Notes: generated by a model from the letters alone, not told the origin. A DNA stretch of 64,000 nt from Seongchinamella sediminis (GCF_003457605.1 NZ_QRAN01000001.1:62642-126641); one strand, 5' to 3'; counted from the stretch's first letter, positions 1 to 8,598 are shown. Made by a program: numbers and translations.

Positions 1-82
1 GCCCTGGTGGCTGATGCTGGCGGTGGCGGCTCTGGTGCTGGTGGGGATTTATCTGTACCTGGCTGAGCCGGTGAAGGCATAG
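1..82 (+). CDS. C-terminal end of a membrane protein (partial)
   Basis: The frame that ends at the TAG at 80-82 reads PWWLMLAVAALVLVGIYLYL followed by AEPVKA. This is one hydrophobic transmembrane helix with a short polar tail, so it is the end of a membrane protein that begins outside the window. The family cannot be told from 26 residues. Its stop abuts the stop of the convergent GDPD gene. Confidence 0.6.
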   Translation, partial: PWWLMLAVAALVLVGIYLYLAEPVKA

Positions 83-1471
83 TTAGTCGGGATCACAGCT
101 GCGCTGCTCCTGCGGCGTGTTGAGCAGCTTTTCCAGTAGTAGCGGGCGATCAGTCATGATGGCATCCACGCCCAGCTCCATCATCCGCAGCATTTCTTCA
201 CAGGTATTGATTGTCCATACCTGCACCGCGAGGTTGGCGTTGTGGGCATCGCCGACAAAGTCCTCGGTGACTACCTCCAGGAAAAAACCGGGGGGCAGCT
301 GGGAGGCGTTGATCTGGATGGTGTCGGGTGGCACCTGGAAGGCCACGTGTTCCGGCACCGGGGGAATAATACCGTCGCCCTGGGAGCCCAGTACCAGCAG
401 TGAGCCCTGGTCCAGCGGCACCGAGGTGTGCACGCAGGGTGCGACCGCCTTGAAGTTGTTGGCCGCCTCGTCGACAAAGGAGGCCGCGATCAGGTCGCTC
501 TGGCGACCGTAGCGCTGCAGCAGGCCGGCGACTTGCGCCTCGTAATTGCCGGTGCCGTCCAGGTCCGGCTTGAGCTCCACGTTGATCAGCTGGTGGGGGA
601 ACCTGCGCAGCGCTTCCTCCAGGGTGGGAATGCGGAAGTCAGCCGCGCTGTAGCCGGGGGGCGGGGGCACCTCGCCGCTGGCGATACCGCGGAAGGGATA
701 GTCCCCGGCGGACCGGTCGTGGGGCGTACCCTCACCGGGCACAAACCAGTACGCCGCGTCCAGCTGGCGCAGTTCGGCCAGGGTCCGCTCCGACACCAGG
801 CCGCTGCCGTTGGTGGTGCGGTCCACGTCCAGGTCGTGGAGGATGACCAGTTCGTTATCCAGGGTCTGGTATACGTCCATCTCCAGCACATCGGCCCCGG
901 CGGCCGCCACCTCGGCATAGGCGTACAGGGTATTCTCCGGGAAATCGATGACGCCGCCCCGGTGGGCGTAGTTCAGCGGGTCGGCGCCAAACACGCGCCA
1001 GGGGTTGTCAGTGAGCTGGAACGGCGCATCGCAGGCGGTGTCGTCATTGGCGATGGTGGCGGTGGCCACCTCGCCGAGCGCTGTGGCATTGCCTCTCACG
1101 GAGTACCTGACCAGGAAAGTCTCTGCCGCCTCTTCCTCCGCATCGCCCAGCAGTTCCAGCTGGATGGTGGCCCCCAGCTCGCCAGCGGGAATAAGCACTT
1201 CGCCAACACCATACAGATAGTCGCTGCCTTCCTCGGCACTATCGGGTGCTGTTTCGTAGCTGACGCGCACATCCCGCGGCTGTGCTTGATCCATGATCAC
1301 CGGCAGTTCCAGGTAGGGCATTTCCCCGGGGGCGCCCTCGGGGGCGGCCTGGGAGATCACGGTCAGGTTGGACGGGGGGATGTCCGGGCGGCCATCATTG
1401 TCGGAGCAGGCGGTCATTCCGGCTGCCAGCGCCAGCAGGAGGGTGGTGGTTGCGAACGAATGTCTGGTCAT
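83..1471 (-). CDS. Glycerophosphodiester phosphodiesterase lipoprotein with Calx-beta domain
   Basis: Predicted envelope phosphodiesterase that hydrolyses glycerophosphodiesters to glycerol-3-phosphate and an alcohol. The start at 1471 gives a 462-residue protein opening with a lipoprotein signal (MTRHSF, hydrophobic run, lipobox MTAC, Cys22). An in-frame extension back to 1765 has no signal and overlaps the next gene, so it was not used. After the signal comes a Calx-beta-like module of about 90 residues, rich in acidic and beta-prone sequence. Then comes the GDPD barrel with its signatures AHRGG, PENT, EMDV and LHDLDVDRTTNG, covering the catalytic histidines and metal-binding E/D residues, and a C-terminal VWTIN...GVDAIMTDRP typical of the family. 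The Calx-beta fusion is less usual and suggests calcium or surface binding. The GDPD assignment is firm; the natural substrate is unknown. Confidence 0.9.
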   Translation of the reverse strand: MTRHSFATTTLLLALAAGMTACSDNDGRPDIPPSNLTVISQAAPEGAPGEMPYLELPVIMDQAQPRDVRVSYETAPDSAEEGSDYLYGVGEVLIPAGELGATIQLELLGDAEEEAAETFLVRYSVRGNATALGEVATATIANDDTACDAPFQLTDNPWRVFGADPLNYAHRGGVIDFPENTLYAYAEVAAAGADVLEMDVYQTLDNELVILHDLDVDRTTNGSGLVSERTLAELRQLDAAYWFVPGEGTPHDRSAGDYPFRGIASGEVPPPPGYSAADFRIPTLEEALRRFPHQLINVELKPDLDGTGNYEAQVAGLLQRYGRQSDLIAASFVDEAANNFKAVAPCVHTSVPLDQGSLLVLGSQGDGIIPPVPEHVAFQVPPDTIQINASQLPPGFFLEVVTEDFVGDAHNANLAVQVWTINTCEEMLRMMELGVDAIMTDRPLLLEKLLNTPQEQRSCDPD

Positions 1472-1724
1472 GGTTCCCGGCCCATCGGAGTTTGGGTGCC
1501 CATGATGCGCCAGGCATGTTATCGAACTCAAGTCAGCTGGCGTCCCGGCCGCAGGGGCGCAGGCAGGCCGTCTGTTCCTGCCGGCTATATTGTTTGTGCG
1601 CGACGCTAAAGGTGTAACATGAGCGGAAGAACTGAAAGCTGGCAAAATGTGGAGATAATGACGAGAGTTCATACCGTGACGCGCTACCGCCGGACAGGCT
1701 AAAGCCGGGCCCGGCGCAACGACG

Positions 1725-2378
1725 ATGACCATTTCCGCCCAACTGCTCCCCGCCTGGCTGATCACCAGCGCATGGCTGCTGATGGCGCTGTGCCTGCCGC
1801 TTGTTGCCCTGCGCGCTGACTGGTCTGCCCTGCGCGCCGCCCCGGAACGGTATCACCTGCTCTATGGCGGGGTGCTGGCCTGCGTGGTGTTGTGGCTGAT
1901 GTCGGTAAACACCATAGCGGGCCTCTGGCTACACCTGCTGGGCATGACCTCCCTGGCCCTTGTGCTGGGCTGGCGCTTTTCCGTGCTGGCCGGCACGGTC
2001 GCCATCCTGGCCTATACCTGGCTGATAGGCGAGACCCTCGCCGCCATTCCCGTGGCCTGGCTGCTGACAGTCGCCATCCCCGCCACGGTGAGCACCCTCC
2101 TTGCCCGCGAAGTGCACCGCCGCTGGTCGCGCAACCTCTTCGTGTATGTACTCGGCGCCGGTTTTGGTGGCGGCATACTCTGTGGCCTGGCACTGGCGCT
2201 GGCGGGGCTCGGGGTGCTGGCCCTGGCGGGCCAGGAGACGATGGTGAGCGGCGCCCTGGAAAGCTGGCCCCTGATCACCCTGATGCTGTTTCCCGAGGGC
2301 TTTATCAACGGCATGGTGATGACGACCCTGGCGGTTTTTTATCCGGATTGGGTTCGGACTTATGAGGAGGTGGGTTGA
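1725..2378 (+). CDS. CbiM-like energy-coupling factor permease family membrane protein
   Basis: A 217-residue polytopic membrane protein with about six hydrophobic helices, including repeated Leu/Ala/Val stretches from residue 5 to 205. The closing part (LMLFPEGFINGMVMTTLAVFYPDW) and overall length fit the predicted ECF-type permease/CbiM-like superfamily seen as a stand-alone gene in many gammaproteobacteria. No partner ATPase or substrate-binding gene lies nearby, so whether it transports a metal or vitamin is unknown. It starts about 250 bases upstream of the divergent lipoprotein start and precedes the accessory island, and its GC-rich codon use is that of the core genome. Confidence 0.6.
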   Translation: MTISAQLLPAWLITSAWLLMALCLPLVALRADWSALRAAPERYHLLYGGVLACVVLWLMSVNTIAGLWLHLLGMTSLALVLGWRFSVLAGTVAILAYTWLIGETLAAIPVAWLLTVAIPATVSTLLAREVHRRWSRNLFVYVLGAGFGGGILCGLALALAGLGVLALAGQETMVSGALESWPLITLMLFPEGFINGMVMTTLAVFYPDWVRTYEEVG

Positions 2379-2449
2379 GGGGGGCCTGGCTCTCTGCTGG
2401 CTACAAACAATCGCTTCACAAATCCTGAGGCTGTCGTTACGCTGAAATA

Positions 2450-4147
2450 ATGAGCAGCACCACTTATTACAACCGGCATGCACAAGAGCTAGGCAGGCAG
2501 TATGACGCTATCCCCTCTGAAATTGTTCATGCAGGCTGGGTAAGCCGGCACCTGCCAGAAAAGCCGGGATTTGCCTGCGATATTGGCGCTGGTTCAGGTC
2601 GCGATGCGAATTGGCTGGCATCCCTGGGTTGGGATGTAATAGCCGTGGAACCCAGCAAGGGTATGCGACAGCTGGCCGGGCCTGGCTCTGATCCCAGAGT
2701 TACCTGGCTTGATGACGCCTTGCCCGGGCTTAATAAACTGCGCGCGCTTGGGCATCGATTCGATCTCATTCTCGTCAGCGCCGTCTGGATGCATTTACCG
2801 CCGGGAGCGCAGTCACGTGAACGAGCTTTCCGGGTTCTCACCGAGCTGTTGAAACCGGGCGGGGTATTGATATTCACTCTTCGTAAGGGGAGCGATCAGG
2901 ATGAAAACGCCGAGCGCGGTTTTCATCCGGTTTCAGCCGATGAATTGATTCAATTCGGCAAGCAGCGAGCAATCGCGCTCACAGACCAGTTTTCCGAGAG
3001 GGACAAACGACGGGAGCACGTAGCCTGGGAAACTCTCGTATTTACCATTCCCGATGACGGAACCGGAAGCCTGCCGCTGCTTCGCCACGTAATCGTCAAC
3101 GATGACAAGTCCTCTTCCTACAAGCTTGGCCTGTTGCGTGTGTTGACGCGAATAGCCGAAGGGTGCCCTGGAATAGTGATTCATCGCAGCGAAGACTATG
3201 TCGATATCCCACTCGGCATAGTGGGACTTTACTGGCTTAAACAATACAAGCCCCTGGTGTTGACTCACAAAATTCCGCAGCTTCCAAATACCCGGCAAGG
3301 AATGGGGTTTGCCGGCGATGACTTTTACAAGCTGGCCTCGATATCTAACTACGATCTACGAGTGGGAGCCAGCTTCGATCCCGAAAGGGGAGCAATTGTC
3401 ACCGGCGCGATCAGGGATGCCTGCAGAAACATTACGCAAATGCCGGCCAGGTACATAAGCTATCCCGGCGAAAACAGGCCCATATTTGAGTTTCAGTGGC
3501 AGTCGCTTCGATCGAAGGGCAGGCCCATCACACTTTCGAAAGACTATCTTTCGAAGTTTGGAACGTTCCGCATACCCGCGAGAATCTGGCAAACCCTGGG
3601 CCAGTATGCCTGCTGGCTGGAGCCCGCGATATTACGTGAATGGTCGGGGCTTACAGCCAGTTGGAGTGTCGCCGACTATCAACCGACAAACGCGAGTGTA
3701 TTCGACTGGGAGGAGGGTAGGCGTGATACAGGGGTCGCAGCAAGCCGTGTTGTTGCGTTAAAGAACGACGGCATCAAGGTGCCCTGCGTCTGGACCGCCA
3801 GTAATATCAAGTCGCCGCATATCGATCACTGCTTCCCCTGGGTCAGGTGGTTGAACAACGATCTCTGGAACCTGATGCCCGCCAGCGCCAGTGCGAATCT
3901 GGCAAAGGGGGATAAGCTACCATCAGCATCCACTATGGCAGATGCGAGAAAGCGGATTCTGCAATGGTGGCAGCAAGCCTACCTCGATTCGCCACTGCGG
4001 GATAAGTTTCTATTGGAGGCCGGGTCATCCTTACCAAATCTTCGAGATGGTGACATGGAAGCGGGTGATATCTTCGCGGCAATGCTTCATCAGCGAGCAC
4101 GATTGAGAAATGACCAGCAGTTAGTTGAATGGAACTCGGGGCGGTGA
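2450..4147 (+). CDS. Fusion of class I SAM methyltransferase and HNH endonuclease
   Basis: 565 residues in at least three parts. Residues about 1-200 are a Rossmann methyltransferase: motif I DIGAGSGRDANWLA at 44-57, the acidic strand end IAVEPS at 64-69, then SAVWMHLPP and a GGVLIFTLR strand. The middle part (about 205-440) carries NDDKSSSYKLGLLRVL, a segment I associate with certain HNH restriction-like proteins. The C-terminus has an HNH-type site: HIDH at 457-460, then WNLMP and NLAKGDK. It is therefore predicted to bind SAM and to cleave DNA; whether the methyltransferase modifies DNA, RNA or a small molecule is not visible. Its TGA overlaps the ATG of the Nudix gene, so the two are probably translationally coupled. 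Composition is somewhat less GC-rich than the core genes. An orphan restriction-modification protein is the main alternative to a multi-gene defence component. Confidence 0.75.
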   Translation: MSSTTYYNRHAQELGRQYDAIPSEIVHAGWVSRHLPEKPGFACDIGAGSGRDANWLASLGWDVIAVEPSKGMRQLAGPGSDPRVTWLDDALPGLNKLRALGHRFDLILVSAVWMHLPPGAQSRERAFRVLTELLKPGGVLIFTLRKGSDQDENAERGFHPVSADELIQFGKQRAIALTDQFSERDKRREHVAWETLVFTIPDDGTGSLPLLRHVIVNDDKSSSYKLGLLRVLTRIAEGCPGIVIHRSEDYVDIPLGIVGLYWLKQYKPLVLTHKIPQLPNTRQGMGFAGDDFYKLASISNYDLRVGASFDPERGAIVTGAIRDACRNITQMPARYISYPGENRPIFEFQWQSLRSKGRPITLSKDYLSKFGTFRIPARIWQTLGQYACWLEPAILREWSGLTASWSVADYQPTNASVFDWEEGRRDTGVAASRVVALKNDGIKVPCVWTASNIKSPHIDHCFPWVRWLNNDLWNLMPASASANLAKGDKLPSASTMADARKRILQWWQQAYLDSPLRDKFLLEAGSSLPNLRDGDMEAGDIFAAMLHQRARLRNDQQLVEWNSGR

Positions 4148-4566
4148 TGGATGATTTACTGGCTATGAATACCTGTATAGATGTAGCAGCAGCGGTAATA
4201 CTAAATAACGGAAAATTATTCTCCGCTAAACGCAGTTCAGGAATGCATCTGGAGGGATATTGGGAGTTCCCAGGTGGCAAGTTGGAGGACGGAGAGTCCC
4301 CTGAGCAGTGCCTTGTCCGCGAGTTAGAGGAAGAACTGTGTGTTAAGGCGGAGATTGGCCGCTACATTGGGGAAAGCGTCTACGATTATGGAACAAAAAT
4401 TGTTCGGCTGCTCGCATATCAAGTGCGAATTCTTGAGGGAGACATACAGTTAATCGATCATGAAGAATTTCGCTGGTTGACTGTTGAAGAACTGGACTGC
4501 ATTGAATGGGCGCCGGCTGATGTTCCCCTACTAGCGCTATGCCGTGAAGTTATGATTAGCAAATAG
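4147..4566 (+). CDS. Nudix hydrolase, MutT-type (deoxy)nucleoside triphosphate pyrophosphohydrolase
   Basis: Small Nudix enzyme expected to cleave a nucleoside triphosphate or related diphosphate to a monophosphate. The Nudix box is complete at about residues 44-66: G-KLEDG-E-SPEQCLV-RELEEELCV, with Cys in place of the usual Gly near the end. The ATG at 4147 overlaps the upstream TGA (TGATG) and has a G-rich stretch about 8 bases before it. An in-frame ATG at 4129 and another at 4165 (MNTCIDVAAAVI, the usual MutT opening) are alternatives. The enzyme is sandwiched between the methyltransferase-HNH gene and the helicase gene, only 38 bases from the latter, in AT-richer sequence than the chromosome around it. 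This placement suggests a signal- or nucleotide-processing role in the same system rather than ordinary pool sanitation, which is inference. Confidence 0.88.
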   Translation: MDDLLAMNTCIDVAAAVILNNGKLFSAKRSSGMHLEGYWEFPGGKLEDGESPEQCLVRELEEELCVKAEIGRYIGESVYDYGTKIVRLLAYQVRILEGDIQLIDHEEFRWLTVEELDCIEWAPADVPLLALCREVMISK

Positions 4567-4604
4567 AGCTATACATCGCGAAAAATAAATGCGAGGTCAC
4601 AAGG

Positions 4605-7600
4605 ATGTCGAAGAAAGGGCTTTTTGAAGCGATCATAACCGAATCGTTGAATCGAGAGCTGGAAAGTCTGGACAGCGATAGTCTTTCTATAGTCAGAAAG
4701 AGCCTCCATGCTGCAGAAGTAGGTGACAGGCTGGCATTGCATCTGGGCCGAGTAGTGATGTCCGCCCTTTCGAGCGTCAACGACAAGGATCGTGTCGATG
4801 TAGGTGTGCAACTGGCGCGTGATCTGATAGATAAGATTGATCGAACGATCGCCAAGGCCGAGGCATCTGAAGATCAAGTACTAAGCTCTAAAGAGGTGCT
4901 CACTGCGGTTTGGCCTCTTAATCCCGATGGTTCTGTCCCTCAAATCGCAGAGCCATTGACCCCATTGCTCGACACTACACTGCTAACAAATGCACGCGGT
5001 GAGCCCCGAGTGGGAGCGCAGATACAGACAGAAATCCAGTCTGCCGACCGAATTGATGTCGTTATGGCGTTTATCAGGGCGAGTGGTATTCGTTCATTTA
5101 TGGAAAGCCTAAGGCGACATGTTGAGCGCAGTCCATCCAGGCCCAACCTTCGTTTTTTGACCACGACCTACACCGGCTCAACGGAGCTAAAAGCACTAGA
5201 AATGCTCAAGGATATCGGGGCTGAAATAAAGGTTTCCTATGATACGAGTTCAGCGCGACTTCATGCCAAGGCATGGCACTTTCATCGTGAGTCGGGGGCT
5301 TCCACAGCCTATATTGGCTCGTCAAATTTGACCTATTCCGCGCAGGAGAGCGGCATAGAGTGGAACGTCCGGGTTTCGGGTTTGCGCAACCCGGATGTCC
5401 TAAGAAAAATGACATCCATGTTTGACGCGTATTGGTCGGGTGGTGACTTTCGCGACTTTGATGTAGGTGAATTCAAGACCGAAACTAAGTCCGACAGGTC
5501 TAGCGGGCCGTCGATCATTTTGAGCCCGGTCGAGCTCAGGTTGGAGCCTTTTCAAGAGCGATTGCTTGAGCAGATAACTGTGGCGAGGCGGCAAGGGCAT
5601 CACCGTAATCTGCTTGTTTCTGCGACGGGAACAGGAAAAACCGTGATGGCGGCGGTAGATTATTCTCGATTAAAGGATCAGCTTGCTAGAAGTCGTTTAC
5701 TTTTTGTTGCGCACCGGGAGGAGATTTTGGATCAAAGTCTAGCCACTTTTCGCTATGCATTGCGAGAGGCTTCATTTGGTGAGAAGTGGGTTGGTAAAAA
5801 TCGCCCTGTAGTTTTTGAGCATGTTTTTGCCTCGATACAATCCCTCAATGCCGCAGACCTTGATAATCTGGATCCGCAGCACTTCGATGTCGTAGTAGTA
5901 GACGAATTTCACCACGCTGCCGCCCCGTCGTACAGCAGATTACTGTCTCACGTAAAGCCGAGAGAACTGCTGGGACTGACGGCCACACCGGAAAGAACTG
6001 ACGGTCTTTCGGTGCTTGATTGGTTTGACAACCGAATTGCAGCTGAGCTCAGACTGTGGGATGCCATCGATCAGCACCGCCTTGTTCCCTTTAACTACTA
6101 CGGTATTCACGATGGCCTTGATCTAAAAGATATTCCGTGGCGAAGAGGCAAAGGTTATGACATCAGTGAACTCAGCAATCTCTACACCGCAGACGATGCC
6201 TGGGTACGGAGGGTTATCAAGGAACTGATTAATCGTACAGATAATGTCCGCTCGATTAAGGCGCTTGGTTTTTGTGTCAGCATTCAACATGCCCAATTTA
6301 TGGCAAAACGCTTTGATGCCGCTGGTATTTCTTCCTGTGCGGTATGGGGCGATACGCCAGATGTCGATCGAAAAAAGGCCTTAACGCAACTCGCTGATGG
6401 AAGTATACAGGTGCTCTTTTCGGTCGACTTGTTCAACGAGGGAGTTGATATTCCTTCAGTGGATACTCTGCTTCTACTCAGGCCTACCGAGAGTGCTACG
6501 CTGTTCTTGCAGCAGTTGGGCAGGGGGCTACGGAAAAGTAAAGATAAATCCGTGTGCATGGTGCTGGACTTCGTCGGTATGCACCGCAAAGAGTTTCGAT
6601 TTGATCTGCGTCTTGCAGGGCTTTTAGGGGGGACAAGAAAGCACCTCAAAGATCAAGTGGAGCAGTCGTTTCCATTCTTGCCGGCTGGATGCCATATGGA
6701 GCTAGATCGGGTCGCCAGAGACGTCGTTCTAGAAAGTCTCAAATCGGCTTTGCCGAGTCGTTGGGGTGAAAAAGTTAGTGAACTCAAAGTTTTGATAGCT
6801 GGAGGCGTTGCTCCAACTCTGCAGAACTTTTTGGAGGAGAGCGGTCTAGAGCTTGCGGATGTTTACACATCCAATAAGTCTTGGTCTGACTACCTCGACG
6901 CAGTAAATGGTGATGTATCTGCCGCAGGTGCTCATGAACTGGTGTTGAGACGGTCAATCGGCCGCTTGCTTCATATCGATGATGAAGAGCGTTTAGATTT
7001 TTACATTGATATCTTGGATAACCAGGTGGCGCCGGTGCTTAGCAGGTTTACTGTCAGAGAGCGAAGAATGCTTCGTATGCTTGTTGCCGGAACTTGCGAC
7101 AAAGTGTTGGGCAGGGAAGACTCTCTGGAGGAGGGTGTTTCGCTGCTGTGGGGTCATCCTCAGGTTGTAAGTGAGGTTCGAGAACTGTTCTCGTTGCTAC
7201 GCCAGCAGATAGACCACGTGCATCAGCCTCTTGCTAGCCATGAATGCTCACCATTACAGGTCCACGGCAGATATACCAGGATCGAAATCTTGGCCGCTTT
7301 CGGGGTCGGTGAACACGCCAAAACGAGGCCATGGCGAGAAGGTGTTTTATGGATAGAGGATGAGCAGGTAGACGTTCTAGCCTTCACCTTGGACAAGTCT
7401 GCGGGAAATTTTTCACCCACCACAATGTATCGAGACTATGCGATTAGCAGTGATCTAATTCACTGGGAGAGTCAATCAAGCACCAGAGCAGCAAGTCCCA
7501 CTGGCTCTCGATACTGTAATCACGTTCGCCAGGGTACGAAAATAATGCTTTTTGCTCGAGAGAATACTGAGGAGCGGGCGTTCTGGTTTTTGGGGCCTGC

Positions 7601-7706
7601 AAATTATGTGTCCCATGAGGGTGAGCGGCCTATGGGGATTACATGGAAATTAGATGAGCCGTTACCAGGTGATTTGTACGCTCTATTCGCGGCCGCGGTG
7701 GCATAA
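4605..7706 (+). CDS. PLD-nuclease-like and SF2 (DEAD/DEAH) helicase with DUF3427-type C-terminus
   Basis: 1033 residues. After an N-terminal helical region (1-125), a phospholipase D-like module spans about 140-265 with LHAK (H220, K222) and GSSN at 238-241, the HKD-type catalytic set. An SF2 helicase follows: Walker A ATGTGKT at 340-346, VAHREEIL motif Ia, DEFH box at 433-436, LTATPER motif III, then the second RecA domain with VDLFNEGVDIP and QQLGRGLRKS arginine-finger motifs. The last about 300 residues resemble the DUF3427 region of such helicases and end in a compact domain (RPWREGVLW...VSHEGERPMGITWKL). The architecture is that of large helicase-nucleases of defence islands and restriction-like systems: DNA translocation or unwinding coupled to cleavage. 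It is the third gene of a co-directional trio, and its AT-richer codon use marks it as acquired. Confidence 0.9.
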   Translation: MSKKGLFEAIITESLNRELESLDSDSLSIVRKSLHAAEVGDRLALHLGRVVMSALSSVNDKDRVDVGVQLARDLIDKIDRTIAKAEASEDQVLSSKEVLTAVWPLNPDGSVPQIAEPLTPLLDTTLLTNARGEPRVGAQIQTEIQSADRIDVVMAFIRASGIRSFMESLRRHVERSPSRPNLRFLTTTYTGSTELKALEMLKDIGAEIKVSYDTSSARLHAKAWHFHRESGASTAYIGSSNLTYSAQESGIEWNVRVSGLRNPDVLRKMTSMFDAYWSGGDFRDFDVGEFKTETKSDRSSGPSIILSPVELRLEPFQERLLEQITVARRQGHHRNLLVSATGTGKTVMAAVDYSRLKDQLARSRLLFVAHREEILDQSLATFRYALREASFGEKWVGKNRPVVFEHVFASIQSLNAADLDNLDPQHFDVVVVDEFHHAAAPSYSRLLSHVKPRELLGLTATPERTDGLSVLDWFDNRIAAELRLWDAIDQHRLVPFNYYGIHDGLDLKDIPWRRGKGYDISELSNLYTADDAWVRRVIKELINRTDNVRSIKALGFCVSIQHAQFMAKRFDAAGISSCAVWGDTPDVDRKKALTQLADGSIQVLFSVDLFNEGVDIPSVDTLLLLRPTESATLFLQQLGRGLRKSKDKSVCMVLDFVGMHRKEFRFDLRLAGLLGGTRKHLKDQVEQSFPFLPAGCHMELDRVARDVVLESLKSALPSRWGEKVSELKVLIAGGVAPTLQNFLEESGLELADVYTSNKSWSDYLDAVNGDVSAAGAHELVLRRSIGRLLHIDDEERLDFYIDILDNQVAPVLSRFTVRERRMLRMLVAGTCDKVLGREDSLEEGVSLLWGHPQVVSEVRELFSLLRQQIDHVHQPLASHECSPLQVHGRYTRIEILAAFGVGEHAKTRPWREGVLWIEDEQVDVLAFTLDKSAGNFSPTTMYRDYAISSDLIHWESQSSTRAASPTGSRYCNHVRQGTKIMLFARENTEERAFWFLGPANYVSHEGERPMGITWKLDEPLPGDLYALFAAAVA

Positions 7707-7930
7707 AGCCAGAGTCGACGATCAGCACTTGTGAATGGTCATACGTGGTATGTCCTCGCGCGTTTCCGCGGAAATTTTTCGCAGGGATTATTGCTTGACA
7801 AGTGGTCGGTCGATAATCGATTTAGATTGAATGGATTGAAGGAGGTCCTCGTATTGGGGGCCATCATACTTGAACTTCTGGCGGTTAAACCAAAAGCACG
7901 AGAAAGTACCAGCAAGGAGTCCCCCGTGTT

Positions 7931-7970
7931 TGGTTGACGGCAGCGGGAGTTGAACCCAGAGCCTGACACT
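7931..7970 (-). repeat. Degenerate copy of the ssrA 3' end (attachment-site-like)
   Basis: From the TGGT at 7931 the sequence runs TGGTTGACGGCAGCGGGAGT then TGAACCC. This aligns with the start of the ssrA 3'-end complement at 8726 (TGGTGGAGGCGGCGGGTTTC then GAACCC), with most positions identical over about 26 bases, including the CCA end and T-arm. No complete tRNA or tmRNA can be built around it. It lies between the helicase gene and the LAGLIDADG gene and looks like a decayed att copy. Confidence 0.5.
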
Positions 7971-7992
7971 GGCTGGTGAAGTGCGCAGCTTG

Positions 7993-8427
7993 CTACGGCC
8001 TGATGCTCAAAAATTGACTCTCAAACTGCATTCTCTCCTTCGTCAATTCACTGGTGTACTTGCCATTTCTCGGAGTCAGTCTCAGATAATCGCGCAGAAC
8101 TAGAGCGCAGCGATCAGCCTTATAAGACAGTAGGTGAGGATATATCTGCTCAACCACTTGCAGCGCCTGACGATTGTAAACGCCATAGGCGAAACTGTGT
8201 GAGTGGTTGGGCTTGGATGCTTGCTTGTTTGATATGTTGCCGACGCCGGAAGCATCAACAACGAATTGGAGTAGCTGCAATTCAGTGCTGCTGATTGTCA
8301 GTCCAAGATGCCGATTTTCATTCTGATGCTTGCGCGTTAATGTAACGCTTCCCTCACCATCGACCAGGCCTGCGATATAAGCTGCTTCAGCAGTAGTCAA
8401 TTTCTTGGCAACTCGATACCTCATCAT
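7993..8427 (-). CDS. LAGLIDADG-type homing endonuclease-like protein
   Basis: 144 residues with one LAGLIDADG-type motif near the N-terminus (AAYIAGLVDGEGSVTL, acidic residues D and E in the usual places), followed by a strand-rich half (LGLTISSTELQLLQFVV) and a helical C-terminus. One motif and this length fit a homodimeric homing endonuclease or a related WhiA-like DNA-binding fold. It is free-standing: no intron or intein host gene surrounds it. ssrA 3'-end-like repeats lie on both sides (7931 and 8572), and it points away from ssrA's upstream side in AT-rich sequence. This suggests a mobile or attachment-site-associated gene. Whether it still cuts DNA is unknown. Confidence 0.72.
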   Translation of the reverse strand: MMRYRVAKKLTTAEAAYIAGLVDGEGSVTLTRKHQNENRHLGLTISSTELQLLQFVVDASGVGNISNKQASKPNHSHSFAYGVYNRQALQVVEQIYPHLLSYKADRCALVLRDYLRLTPRNGKYTSELTKERMQFESQFLSIRP

Positions 8428-8530
8428 TCCAAAATCCAGGCGAGGAAGGCTCTATCTTACCGCTCTTGGAGCGAGATGGTTTGGAGGTGGTCAAATATGA
8501 TCTGTTGTAGCTACGGCATCGAGTCGCCAA

Positions 8531-8598
8531 TACAAAAAAGGCCATCAAATTTATGACCATTTTTCGTTTGTTGGTGGAGGCGGCCGGTCTCGAGCCTA
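8531..8598 (-). repeat. Second degenerate ssrA 3'-end plus terminator copy
   Basis: This segment repeats the arrangement at 8684-8750: TAC, an A-run, GGCCA...TGACC hairpin, then TTGGTGGAGGCGGC. The distance from TAC to TGGTGG is 41 bases here and 42 at the true ssrA end. The hairpin arms here still pair on the minus strand with one G-U wobble. It is best read as a duplicated ssrA tail left by integration at ssrA. A partly inverted T-arm-like segment (GGGTTCGAAAGCCGCC) lies at 8664-8680. Confidence 0.6.

Noticed and set aside
7795-7812. TTGACA followed by GATAAT as a promoter
   Set aside because: The spacing of about 11 bases is too short for a sigma-70 promoter.
7731-7937. Small 68-codon plus frame after the helicase gene
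   Set aside because: No ribosome binding site, no recognisable domain and a composition unlike the helicase; probably non-coding.
7931-7970. Possible tRNA gene, from the T-arm-like GAACCC and CCA-like end
   Set aside because: No anticodon or D-arm and no complete acceptor stem can be assembled upstream; it is better read as a decayed ssrA 3' copy.
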